A model generated the notes under the pieces. That model made no database searches and was not told the origin of the DNA. It saw only the letters and a list, made by a program, of their open reading frames with translations. The translations under genes and the position numbers were made by a program. A stretch of DNA of 64,000 bases from Entrophospora sp. SA101 (taxonomy: Eukaryota > Glomeromycota > Glomeromycetes > Entrophosporales > Entrophosporaceae): assembly GCA_958430865.1 (NCBI GenBank), contig CAUDNR010004445.1:1-64000 (forward strand), written 5' to 3'. The stretch's first letter is position 1; each line of letters starts with the position of its first letter. Below, piece after piece: positions 37,080-48,126 of this stretch.

Positions 37080-37800
37080 TCAAAGAAAATGTCAATTCAT
37101 TTGATAAATGTTGGAATGAGTTTGATAGTATAATATTATAATATTATATAATGTAAATTAAAAAAAAATTACAATTAAATCTAATTGAACAATATCCAAT
37201 TTAGACAAAGGATCACTAATACTTTTTGAATAATATATAAAACACCTTGGATTTGGAAGGCTCTTGATGGTGGTGATACTTCTGCTAATGAATAGTTGCA
37301 CAATTGTCAAATTATTCATTAAAAGTTCAATCATATGATTTTGAATTGTTCTTGAATTACATTCTGTAAAAATCTGGTGGATTATGTGCAAACAACAAAA
37401 CAATCACATTTAAAAATTTAGCAATATCTCCTCACAACACTAGTTGTGAAAGGATATTTTTGGTTTTAGGATGATACATGAATAAGAGATGTACTAGATA
37501 ATTATTTTGAATATCATATTTATATAAATAAAGTTATTTACTATTATTCATTTTCAGTCAAACTGTTCACTATGGCACATATGCATTCATGTTATGTTTC
37601 CAATACAAAAGATGAAATTAAAAATGTTTATCAAGAATTAAATGAAACAAGTAATAATTCAATCACACCTCCCTTTTGATATTTTGACTCAAATGATGAT
37701 GATGATGATAATAATGATGACTGCATCTCAAATAAATCAAAATCATTTAGCATTTGAGGAATTAATAGATGTGGATGACCAGGAACTCTAATGTGTTTTA
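37080..37800 (+). pseudogene. hAT transposase C-terminal remnant
   Basis: Plus-strand fragments in shifting frames resemble the hAT dimerisation domain: VWWIMCKQ (about 37376), then HNTSCERIFLVLG (about 37435-37475), MNKRCTR, and a tail MAHMHSCYVSNTKDEIKNVY (about 37572-37630). The Cys-Glu-Arg core and following Tyr/Asn segment match the end of hAT transposases. Multiple stops and frameshifts are present. No ends of the element were located. Confidence 0.52.
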
Positions 37801-38414
37801 GAAATTGAAGTTTCTGTTGTATAAAGTTGTTGAAGATGGAAATCCAGAATTTGATATATAATCAATTGTAAACAATGTACAATCAAGAGGGATGTTAATG
37901 GTGATAATGAGTAATCTTTTTTTTTTATTAAAAATTTTGGATGTTATTAAAAAATTTTTTATTTTAAAGTATGTCCAAAGTAGTTTGGGATTTGGGCTAA
38001 CTTGGGTGGTGGGTAGCATCTATAATTTCCATCATTAAAATAATTCAAGTTTTGGATTTTTTATTATTATTACATATCTCTTGGTAATATTTCTATTATT
38101 TTCAAAGTTTTCCCTTGTATCATTAAATGTATTACTGGTATCAAAAGCATTATCTTCAGCTTCTTCATAAAGTTACACAATATTAATTAAGAGGCATGAA
38201 CTAATGAAAGAATGTAATATTATTCATCATTATGTGTGAAATTAATGATTACATAAATGCCAAAAAAAAAAAAGGAAAGAAAATGAATACACACAGAGCC
38301 TGTTTTCTGATGAAACTTTTATCCAAGTTTCAGGTAACAAATTGATGTATTCTATGAATTCTTTATTTTTAATTTATGATTAATGGAGAATGTGGACTTT
38401 ATGGGTGAAGAATA

Positions 38415-38546
38415 TAGATGCTGGTCGCAATTCTTGGTGATGGTTGCAACCATATTTGCAACATATAAAAATGGTTTGTGACACCTGGTTGCAACCACCT
38501 TTGCGACCACTTTGTTTCCTTTTTTGGATTGCAACATGGAACACTA
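38415..38546 (+). repeat. Interspersed repeat with GGTTGCAACCACC motif, copy 2
   Basis: This shares GGTGATGGTTGCAACCA, CTGGTTGCAACCACCTTTGC, CTTTTTTGGATTGCAACATG and AACACTAG with 12531-12657 in the same orientation. It has no coding features of its own. Confidence 0.75.
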
Positions 38547-40054
38547 GTGAAGAAGCCACAAGATGAACATTATTGTACAAATTGATCATATGCGAAAGAA
38601 GTGTCATGCTTGTCATTAGTATTATTAATTGAAAAGCTTGATACTCTCTAGAGCAGCTGGAAACTCTAGCACCATTACACATTTATGTAGATGAACAATA
38701 ATTATAAAAAAATAAATGCAATTTTGTGTAAGAATTACTTTTCTTAACAAAAATAAAAACAATATTATAACACGTTTGTCGAACAGGTACTTTAATTATT
38801 GTAAAAATACAAGTTATCTTTATTATCTTAAAAATGATGTCCTTTATATAATAAAATTACATAGATTGATATGATATAAATAAAATATAAATAATAATAA
38901 AAGATTGATAAAATATAAATAAAATAATCATAATAATTCTTATCAATCTATCCAGAAGATTTGTGGACATAGATAAATAGTAAATAATAAATAATAAATA
39001 AAGACACAAAATAATTGATGTCACAAATAATGATTAATTTTGTGTCATGTTTCCAGATGTACTACACAAGACGTTGTATATGATTACAAAGTAAATTGTT
39101 ACAACTATACATATTTACAATTATAAATAAACTTTATTTATTATTCCTAAAAAAGCAATTAAAAAAAATCACTGGTCGCTGCAGATCTAAAGTAATAGTA
39201 GATGATAGTAAAATTTGAATTTACATAGTAAAAAATTTTTATAATCGAATGCCTTACATTCTTGCTTGATATCCTCCCTCACTGTGTAGCAACCACCACC
39301 AAATCTAATAAATAGTTTTAATTGAATTAATTGTTGGTACGTACATATATTTAAAAAGAGAAAAAATTAGAATATAATTAATGATGATCTTATATTTTTT
39401 AAAAATGTCTAATTGGAAATAAAATTTATTTGATCATACTATAACAGATAAAACAAGATAGAATTATTGTTTATTTCTAAAAACAGTAAAATAGATTTTT
39501 TTTATTTTAGTTAACATAAATCAAAGAAACAGTAAATCCACCCCGTTAAACCAAATTTGTTAAACCTAAATACTAATACTAATTTTAAACAGAATAACAG
39601 GTTGACTGTGGTTTGTAGCCTAGTACTAGGCCCTATAAATATTTTAATTTTTCTTTGAAATAATCAAATTTAAATTTTTTAATAATAATAATGACATAGC
39701 AAAAATCAGAAAACATGAAAATTTTGCATGCATGTTCTACAGGACCTAGGCTACAATCCTTATACACTTATTATGTGTGATTTTGCATTATTGATTCTCT
39801 GAAATTTGCTGTAGTATACCATTTGTTCTAATAAAATCTATTTGAATCTACTAAAACAAATAAACAAATGGATAAATTTATTATTTATCAAAAAAAGAAA
39901 TAAAAAAACGTTAAAGTATATAAATATGGACTGAGATTGATGTATCAAAAAAATTTTTGCAACATTAAAAATCATTAAACTTAATACATTTAAAATAAAT
40001 ATTTTGAATAAATTCTTTAAAAACAACACTGTTTAAATTGACTACTGCTTGTGT

Positions 40055-40258
40055 GTAAGGTTGTGGGCGAAATCTCCTTAGTAATTGCTGAAACCACGGC
40101 AAAACTATATTAAATCTTATCAAAATCCTGTTGAAACTATGCTGAAAGGCAAAACCTCAAAATGCGAAACTCTGCTGAAACTCTAATAAACAATTAATGT
40201 GTAACCTGCTGAAATCCTGCTGATTGATTTCTGGATGAGTTTTGGCAAGCAACCTTAC
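40055..40258. mobile_element. About 200-bp MITE-like element
   Basis: The left end GTAAGGTTGTGGGCGAAA and the right end (reverse complement GTAAGGTTGCTTGCCAAA) form an imperfect inverted repeat of about 24 bp. The interior repeats the word CTGCTGAAA. The hexamer TTGTGT abuts both ends and could be a short target duplication. Confidence 0.55.
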
Positions 40259-40424
40259 TTGTGTGATAAATTCAATCATTAACACCAATGGAACAAAATT
40301 AATTATTTCATAATAAAAGCTATTTATTTGTTTATTTATTGTTGTTTTTTGATTTTAGTATTAATGCACAGTTTCTATTCATAATACAAGCTTCGCTTTA
40401 TATGCTTTATATGCTTTTATTTGA

Positions 40425-40560
40425 ATTATTATTCGTTTTATTTGTTTTATTTGCTTTTATTTGTTTTATTCATTTTATTTGCTTTTATTCATTTTATTTT
40501 GGTTTATTCGTTTTATTTTGTTTTATTCACTCGAATTATTTGTTTTATTCAAATAAAATT
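40425..40560. repeat. Degenerate TTTTATTTG/TTTTATTC tandem repeat
   Basis: Consecutive units of 9-13 bp alternate between TTTTATTTG, CTTTTATTC and GTTTTATTC. It is simple-sequence DNA; the open frame over it is an artefact of composition. Confidence 0.8.
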
Positions 40561-41032
40561 TGAATAGAAAACCCTAACTACTGCTCAAGATTATGATATT
40601 ATTAGTACAAAGAGCTTTAGAAATAGTTAACCAATAACTTAATTACAATATAAAGAGCTATTGGTTTATTAAACTAAGCCAATAATTAATTAAAAAAAGG
40701 ATTAATTTTAAAAGAATATCTGATAAATATTGGCATTTTCAATATTTACTAATAGGCTTTTAGACTATATGATAAAAATATTATTAACTTATCAGTATGC
40801 TAATACCTTGATTATTTTTTTAAAGAATAATCAGATTCTGATATTTCTGATACCCCATTATCCAATTTGGCATCATTCGACCAGTAAAAAGAGAACCAAT
40901 AGATTATATATAAGCAAAGAAAGATGGGATCCTAAATTAGAAACCATAACAGCTTGATGGCTTGATTGACATAGTGGTGCAGTCTTGGTTTCCATGCAAT
41001 TTTTTTATTGTATATTTTAAATACAATTAATC

Positions 41033-43101
41033 ATACATCTTTAATAAAACAAACATGACTTAGCTATTTAATCATTTCCTTGTATGTGAATGCCTCCATC
41101 CAATAAATATTCATGATGGTCATGATTATTATTCAATACATTTAATATCATCATTGACATAACAAACAATTGCATCACCCAAGTAGTAATGATACCAAGG
41201 CCATGCATAAATGAAACTTTTAATAATGTGTGTCTACCCAGATTTCTGGATTCACAAAATAAATTATTTTTCCTGATTATCAATTATGGTTCATTATGAA
41301 TGATAAATCTGATGTTGATCACAGGTGTCAGATTTAATTGAAATTTCCTATCACCAGCAAGCAAACTCCGTGCAAAGCATCAATCCAGCACCATGGAATT
41401 TTTTCCCACAGGTGAAAGTATCTTGAACAAGTTGGAAGGCTTTGGACAAAACTTTTCCTTATCCTCCCCTCAGACCAGGCCGGCTGTCACCATATGGGCA
41501 TTGATCACTGATAGCTAGTGTATCCATGAATATAAACCCTACTGATAGCTTGGTGCTTGTGTGATGATTGATTTGTGTTATTGCCACACTAGCATAAAAG
41601 TTGGCACCTGCAACTGGTTGAAAATTCTGCAACTCGGGAGGTTGCAACCTGGATTGCTGCTTTGGATTTTCCCTGAATTCAGAGTTTTGAGTCCTGGGTT
41701 ACTGTAATTTTATAAAAAGAAAAGTATTAATATTTAACAATTAATTATTTAAATGTTTATTTTGTTGAAAAAAATATACATTGATAGTGTACATTTTCTG
41801 TGCTTAACATCCATGTGACCCTAAGTCTGGACAAAAGATCCCTTTCTATGAGTTTGGCTGGTATATCCCAAAGGCGTCCCCTGTCTTGTCAGTGGCACGC
41901 CTACTCACCAACAACCCTACCCCCATTCGAAAAACAAATTCAGTTGGCCAAATAAAAATTAAAGAGAAGCAGAGAATTTGGGAAAATGATTAATTTATAA
42001 CAAAACATACCAAACAAAATCCGAACCATTTTATGGCTTTTTTCTTGTCGGCCATATTGCTGACAAGGATGTATATAATCATGTGATAATTTTAACCTAC
42101 AGGACGGGGAACTGATTGGGCAAAAACCCATTTCAATCCCCTATCCAAAATCATAAATCGGTTAGCAAGTATCAGAGAAACAGAGCATTTATGAAAGTGA
42201 TTATACAAAACAAACACTATTTTACAACTTCCCTCTTAGCATCAGAGTCCAAATGCAATTTCAGGGCCATCAACCCTGCTCTGAATTGTGACCTCCTGTG
42301 CTTGAAACGAATTGCAGATTCTCATTGCTTCGATGGATCCGGATATTTACATGGCACTACAATTCATCTGCAGAGTTGCGACTTGGTCACAGTGCCATCC
42401 TTGCCCTAGAGGCAGGATCGTTGCAGTCGACTTTTCATCCAACATGGCAGCAGCCATCTCTGGTGAGGGAAGATTAGTGAAAGTGTCATTGACGATTGAT
42501 GCAGTCTTGGTAAACTCCAGGACATGTCCACCCCCCCCTGGAATTCTGTAGCATCGTTGTATCATCGGGAGACACTAGTCAGATTAGCCTTATGTACACG
42601 AGGAAGATGTGAGAATGACTGTAAAGTGTTTAAGGTAGCGTGTGTGCTTCAACACTTGCCAATTTCCGATAATCAAACGTCGCATACTCAAAATGTCTCT
42701 TTTTCAACAGTATGCTGCCTTGACATCTTGTGATTATAATATTTATAATATTATTAATATTATGGATTATGAAAAGAAGAATATTATCAATGAAAATCTT
42801 GTAATTACCCCAGCAATGATCTGCTCCGCATTTTGATTCCAATTAAAAATAAAAATACCAATCAATACAAGTAAAAAATAGTACCTCTATTATTAACACG
42901 TTTTCTTTAGGAGACCCAAACCAAACCAAACAACAACACTCACGTTTTGTCACCTTGGACTCTGTCAAAAAATAAATTGTTTTTCCAAGAAAAAGAAAAA
43001 AAAATCAATTCGCGTCTGTCCTACCAAAAAAAAACCAATTGGGATTAATTGTGCTACGCGTCGATTAATTCATAAACTTTTTTTCTTTTCTTTGTTACAA
43101 A
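41033..43101 (+). repeat. Upstream cassette repeat, copy B
   Basis: About 2.07 kb ending at the ATG at 43102. It begins ATACATCTTTAATAAAAC, as does copy C at 63472, and shares most of copy A (4238-5900), including CCCTGCTCTGAATTG, GTCACAGTGCCATCC, AGGAGACCCAAACCAAACC, TGTCACCTTGGACTCTG and the promoter-proximal GCGTCGATTAATTC. Overlapping open frames on both strands at 42116-42842 follow its higher GC content and do not look like a gene. Confidence 0.82.
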
Positions 43102-44179
43102 ATGCCACAAAAGAAATACACCAACAAAAGAACCAGACAAGGCAGAGAAAAAGACATCACTGGGTAAGTGTTTTAAGGATAGTGGTGGTGATTATCGCCC
43201 GCCACCACTTGTTATCATTCTAGTTCTAATTTATAATAATGGAAAAAATTTTTGTTTCAAACATTCTAGCTCGTCTTCGTTCCAGGTTTGTTATCAAATA
43301 GATTATTTTGTTTTTAGTGAAGTTAGTCTTTCAATTATAGAATTTAAAACTAACATTAATTTCTGTAATAAAATAAAGAATCTGAAAAAGTGCATTATGT
43401 TGAAGCTTTGCGAAGAATACGAAGCTGAGGAATCGTTAATAAACGAGCTTCTAGAACAAAATGACATTTTAAATCATTTGGACAATTTGCTCTCGAGAAC
43501 CACGGAAGCTTTGGATAATCATTTTAATTTCGATAGAGATATAGAAGCTTTGGATACCAGCTTCAACAATGACAGTATCAGAGACGATGAATCTTTAATA
43601 TCGTATGGTAGAAACGACAATATTTTAATCAATATTAGTGATAGCAATAGTAATACGGGTATTGATAGAAATAACAACTCAAGTAATGACAATAATAACA
43701 ATAATGATGCTGCTAATAATAACAATTATCAATACAATAATGCCACTCCTTCATCATCATCATCATCAATAACTAACACTACTCCAACAATTCAACAAAA
43801 CTATCAACAACCTCTATATTCTCTACCATCACCAGAGGTTGGTGGTTTAAAAGAAGAAATCATTTAACAAACTTTTCTGTCAATTTATTTTTATTTTTTT
43901 TGTCAACTTATTTATGCCTTTGTTTTTAAAAATCATACAGATGAATTATAACTTCAGAACGAGGAGACGAATAAATTACGATATCAGTGGGCCGTTAAGA
44001 AAAAAACGATCTCGAAAGAATAATGTAAGTATAAATCGAAACATTAATATTAGACATAATATTTTATTTAGTTTTTTTTTTTTTACATATATTTATAGAG
44101 GTCATCACCACCATCGATAACATCATCGTTATCAAGAGCATCTTCACCACCGTCTCTGCCTGAGGTATATATAATATAA
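43102..44179 (+). CDS. Cassette-family gene B, Asn/Ser-rich unknown protein
   Basis: Exons 43102-43163, 43270-43837, 43941-44024 and 44099-44179 join in phase to about 264 aa. Exon 1 encodes a very basic start (MPQKKYTNKRTRQGREKD). Exon 2 encodes SSSFQ, a hydrophobic/charged stretch, a probable coiled coil (KLCEEYEAEESLINELLEQN, then DILNHLDNLLSRTTEALD), then Asn, Ser and Thr runs. Exon 3 is basic (NYNFRTRRRINYDIS, RKKRSRKN), nuclear-localisation-like. The last exon is Ser/Pro-rich. No known domain is recognised. An alternative stop at 43867 exists if intron 2 is retained. Exon 1, intron-1 start and promoter match the other cassette genes; the rest does not. Confidence 0.6.
43164..43224 (+). 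promoter_or_regulatory. Conserved intron-1 5' hairpin element, copy B
   Basis: It starts GTAAGTGTTTTAAGGATAG, then GTGGTGG, TGATTATCGCC and CGCCACCAC, ending CATTCTAGT. GTGGTGG and CCACCAC can form a 7-bp perfect stem. This is the same position relative to the splice donor as in the other two cassette genes. Confidence 0.65.
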
Positions 44180-44226
44180 AATATAATCATATTTTAAGAT
44201 GAAATATTAATTTATTTTTATTTTAT

Positions 44227-44716
44227 ATAGTAATTTTGTAATTCGTTCAAAAATGTATATATAATAAATTTTTTCAAAAAAATAGGATTTCACGTGATTT
44301 TAGTTTTCTTACTGCCAAATTTAGATCCAATAGTCATGGCTATACATGAAGTCGAAATTAAAACCCCAAAGTCAAAATGTTTCGACTTGAGGCAACTACA
44401 TAGTAAAAATCAGTTTCGACCCTATTTCGACTTCATGTATAGTCGTGGCTAGTCTAAATTTAGTAATAGTTTTCCTAAATTTAGAAATGATCATAATGGA
44501 CAAGTTCCTCGCGAGCATAGTAAAGCACATGTTTTAAAAAAGAATAGAACTCTACAATAAATAATTTTTTTGAGAAAATCTTTCTATTACATTAAAATTA
44601 AAGACATATCTATCAACTAATAGAGTTATTTTTTTAAAAGGTAGGACAGAAAGTGACTTCTATACTTTTAAAATTTGCCCAAAATTTAGGGGGGTCTTTA
44701 GACCAAGCCAACTATA
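44227..44716 (-). mobile_element. Inverted-repeat element, copy 2 (5'-truncated), with a nested insertion
   Basis: This matches most of 27957-28386 in the opposite orientation (blocks AATTTTGTAATTCG, ATGATCATAATGGACAAG, AGAATAGAACTCTAC, AAAGTGACTTCTATAC). It retains the right terminal repeat GGTCTTTAGACCAAGCCAAC but has lost the other end. A 97-bp element (44343-44439) is inserted in the middle. It lies directly downstream of the cassette gene B. Confidence 0.7.
44343..44439. mobile_element. 97-bp nested MITE with target duplication
   Basis: The termini TACATGAAGTCGAAA and TTTCGACTTCATGTA are perfect inverted repeats of 15 bp. They are flanked by TAGTCATGGCTA (44331-44342) and TAGTCGTGGCTA (44440-44451), a duplication with one mismatch. 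The corresponding uninterrupted sequence is present in the related element at 27957-28386, which confirms an insertion. Confidence 0.82.
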
Positions 44717-45442
44717 AAATACGGGGGAAATTTCATATTAAATGATAGATAAAAAAATCAAAAAGATCATAAAAAAAGTATGAATCTTGAAAAAACAATT
44801 TTTAATTAAATAATATGATTTTTGCATTCAATCTACAAAAATTATTTATCTGGGGATTTCTAATGAATCAATTTAATGACACGAGTTTCTGCCTTTATTT
44901 TTGATATTAACAAAGTTTTTGTTGATATTTTTGATTTATTTATCAATTTATTAGAGAGTGACTCTGGTCGGACATAGAACGAAACATAGATAGATAAAGC
45001 ATAAATACATATTACAAGCATTTTTTTTATTTATAATATATCAACATAAGAAATAATAAAAAAATCAGATTTTTCTCAATAACAAAATTCTAAAAATCAA
45101 CACATCACAAAGAGAAAATATTTTTTTTTACATAATTAAAGCCAATAAAAAATACATAAATATGTTCTCTGAGATTTATTTTATTAATGTACACACAAAA
45201 ATTTTATCTTGCGAGACAAAAGTATAGTAACTTTTTTTATAAAAGGTTACCAATTGGTGTTTTTTTCATCAATTTTCCCCCGCCAATCACTATTTACTTA
45301 TTTCACGGATTCATAGACATATCGTCAATTAAAAAACAAAATGACAAAAGTGACATAAGTGACATGATCTCCAGGAAAAAAAAATCCTGACAAAAAACAA
45401 AAATTAGAAGCATATTCAAGAAAATGAACAAAAAAAGCCAAA
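44717..45442. other. Intergenic stretch, nothing recognised
   Basis: AT-rich DNA between the inverted-repeat element and the retroelement fragment. No feature is supported. Confidence 0.5.
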
Positions 45443-45966
45443 ATGTTCAGGAATTTCATACAAAAACATGATCTGTATATATTCTCAGAGACTACTCATG
45501 TTATTCCCCTAACATTAAATGAAGAACAGAGGAATAATAGAAGAATTTACAGTATTAAACTCTCTGACTTTCCTACAGGAACATCTGCAAGAGACTTGCA
45601 TGATATTATTGCTGCACCCGAACAATTACAAGGTTTGTCATATGCTTACATGAATTGTGAAACAGATGAAGATTTATTTAACGCAACAGCCAAAGATTAC
45701 AACTTTTTATTGGTGTGGAGAAGATACCAAAACTTGTCATATATGTGGATCACCTGATCACATGTGACCATAACAGCAGAAACAATAACAACTCAAGAGA
45801 AAATAAAATGAAAAAATTATACAGTAGATTTAGACCTGCCCAACATCGTAAATTGCCTAAATCATATGCTGAAGTGGCCAAAGATAAAAATATCTCTCAG
45901 CATATTAACAATGGGGACGAACAAAATACCTTAAAATGGCACTACAGCTGGAGGTTCAATGCATAA
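45443..45966 (+). pseudogene. LINE ORF1/gag-like nucleic-acid-binding fragment
   Basis: Pieces in three frames follow one order. First comes an RNA-binding-like domain (RRIYSIKLSDFPTGTSARDL, about 45533-45595; YAYMNCETDEDLF). Next is a zinc knuckle in the next frame (CGEDTKTCHICGSPDH at about 45714-45760, pattern C-x2-C-x4-H). Last is a basic tail (RFRPAQHRKLPKSYAEVAK, about 45828-45885). This is the arrangement of ORF1 proteins of Rhizophagus non-LTR retroelements. Two frame breaks make it a pseudogene; no reverse transcriptase is nearby. Confidence 0.55.
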
Positions 45967-46013
45967 ATGGAAAAATTCAGAATTATGGATTTCTTTGAGT
46001 TGCATAGAAATAA

Positions 46014-46500
46014 TCATCTGAATCTTGATAGAATAAAATTATGATGCATGTATTTATAACTACAAACTTTCCTAAAAGCGTTTATAAAAGTATTTAACAT
46101 TGGACTTGATGTTTTATACTTTCTAACCATGGTAGGTTCACAGAGTGAGACAGCACTATCTATCATAATCATTATGTTATCACTGACATCACTATCAAGA
46201 TTGTCATTGTTTTTTAGTCTTTTAGAAATTTTTTTTGCTAATCTAGAGTTAAGTCTTTTATTATTATCTTGAGATAGCAATGCATGGAAGTATGAGGTTT
46301 CCTGGTTTATAGATGTAATTATCTCTTGTAATTTCTGACAAATAACTTCAGACGTATGTGAATATGGGATGTGAGCCAATGATGATAAAGCTTCCTGTGG
46401 TTGATATTTATATGACAAGTTATTCCCAAATATCCATATTTGCCATGAGAAGTCCAAAAATCACTTGTTAGTGATATATGTTTAGATTCTCTCTCCATTA
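46014..46500 (-). pseudogene. hAT transposase fragment
   Basis: Minus-strand reading gives SKHISLTSDFWTSHGKYGYL (about 46430-46490), then, after a frame change, LAHIPYSHTSEVICQKLQEI (about 46320-46385) and a degraded tail. LTSDFWTS followed by a PYPHTG-like segment is the start of the hAT DDE catalytic region. Flanking core motifs and ends are missing. Confidence 0.5.
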
Positions 46501-47441
46501 TTTCAATTGATAAATTTTGAAAATATAGCTCAGTTATGTTATAGAGACTATAGGAGGCATGCTCTGCAAGCCCAAAACAAAAAAATTCTTGTCTGTATGA
46601 TGAGTTATAACAGTTTATGCAAAGGCAATTAATTCTCTTTAATTAATTAGGTAAATCGATTTAACAATCGAAGATTTAAACCATTTATAACTTTGGAAAC
46701 AAATATATAGCTACAAAAAAAATTAAAAATTTTAATTCCTAAGAACCATAACAGCACTATTTTTTTGTTTTTATTAATGGGAATCTGGAGTTTATGGCAA
46801 AAATTACATTTGCAAATACATCTTTCATTATTTAATCAGCTGTAATGCATACACTATCAAATGCTCAAGTACACTTGTTTACTCCCATTTGTCTTGTATT
46901 ATGTGTCCTTAAAAAGAATATGTATGCGATGGCTAGGAAAGAATTTATGTTTCAAATTTGCCCCTTGTTCTTACAACAATTAAACATTTGAGGCGAGAAA
47001 AAACCTTTGGACTCCAATTCGATGTTTATATTCTTTTACACTAAATTTTCCATTAAAAAATTTTTCAAGGATATCTTAATATTATTGTATTGATGAAAAT
47101 TGAAAGTTAGGCAATAGGCTTTCTAAACATCACATGAAGTGCAAATAAAAGAATGATATTGTTGGTTTGAGGATAACTGCAATAATTGATCAAAAGATGC
47201 AATAACGAATTATCCAGTTATCAATAGACTTCACGTGGCAACATACATATTTTTTTGGTTGGTATAATGAAATTCACTTGAATTAATAAAAAATAATTTA
47301 TATATATATGTAGATATTAATTCATAAATATTATTATTGTTATTATTCTTGATTTTTAATTCTATGATTAATTCCTTCTCATAATATATAAAGATTAACC
47401 TATTTATATGAGAAGGGAAAGAAAAAAATGTTAGTTAATAT
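46501..47441. other. Intergenic stretch, nothing recognised
   Basis: AT-rich DNA. The right end includes the 3' flank of the S16 gene. No feature can be supported. Confidence 0.5.
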
Positions 47442-48126
47442 TTAGAAAATAATAACAATAACAATTATAATATATTTACGGTAAGATTTTTGGTATCTAA
47501 AAAAAAAAAATGAAAGATATCATAAATTAATATAAAAATAATATAGATATATATGTAATAATTTTAAAAGTCATCATAAAAACATAATACAAACCTTGCA
47601 CGAGCACCAACACCACCAAACTTTTTAGGTTCACAACGACGAGGATCAGATACCAACAAGCTTCTGTCATACTGAATCAAAGTATTTTTAATCTCTTTTT
47701 TTTGAGCCTCGTCAACATACTTTTGATAATAGGCTACAATAGACTTTGCAATAGCTTGACGAATTGCATAGATTTGCGAGGTATGACCACCACCTTTTAC
47801 ACGTACTCTAATATCAACTTTAGCAAATTTATCTTGACCTAGGATTAGAATTGGTTCATAGACTTTGAATCTCAAAATTTCTGGTTCAACTAAATGTAAT
47901 GGTGATCCATTGATCTTGATTAAACCTTTGCCGGCTTTACAATGTGCCACTGCAGTTGCAGTTCTCTAAAAACAAATGAAATAATGATGATGATGATGAA
48001 GGTTATGAAGGATGAATTAGAAATTTTATAATTTAATAAATTTTAATTAAATTATTTGATGTTACTGTATCAATTATTACTACAAACCTTACGACCATAA
48101 GTTTGAACAGCTTGTACTTGTGCCAT
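47442..48126 (-). CDS. RPS16: 40S ribosomal protein S16 (uS9) with C-terminal extension
   Basis: Small-subunit ribosomal protein whose C-terminal tail reaches the P-site tRNA. Exons 48088-48126, 47595-47965 and 47442-47496 join in phase. The protein reads [19 protein letters not shown], then [40 protein letters not shown] and [20 protein letters not shown], then KSYR at residues 140-143, which is exactly where the family ends. Here the frame continues [11 protein letters not shown] before TAA (47442-47444). A missing base next to the expected stop would explain this, so check for an assembly error. The extension has no precedent that I know. Confidence 0.95.

Larger units (their letters stand above)
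38547..41032. other. Gene-poor AT-rich stretch with simple repeats
   Basis: Apart from the MITE-like element at 40055-40258 and a TTTTATTTG-type tandem repeat at about 40425-40560, nothing with coding support is visible. Confidence 0.5.

Noticed and set aside
42116..42842. Overlapping open frames on both strands
   Set aside because: They lie in the upstream repeat copy B, are equally open on both strands because of higher GC, and copy A does not preserve them.
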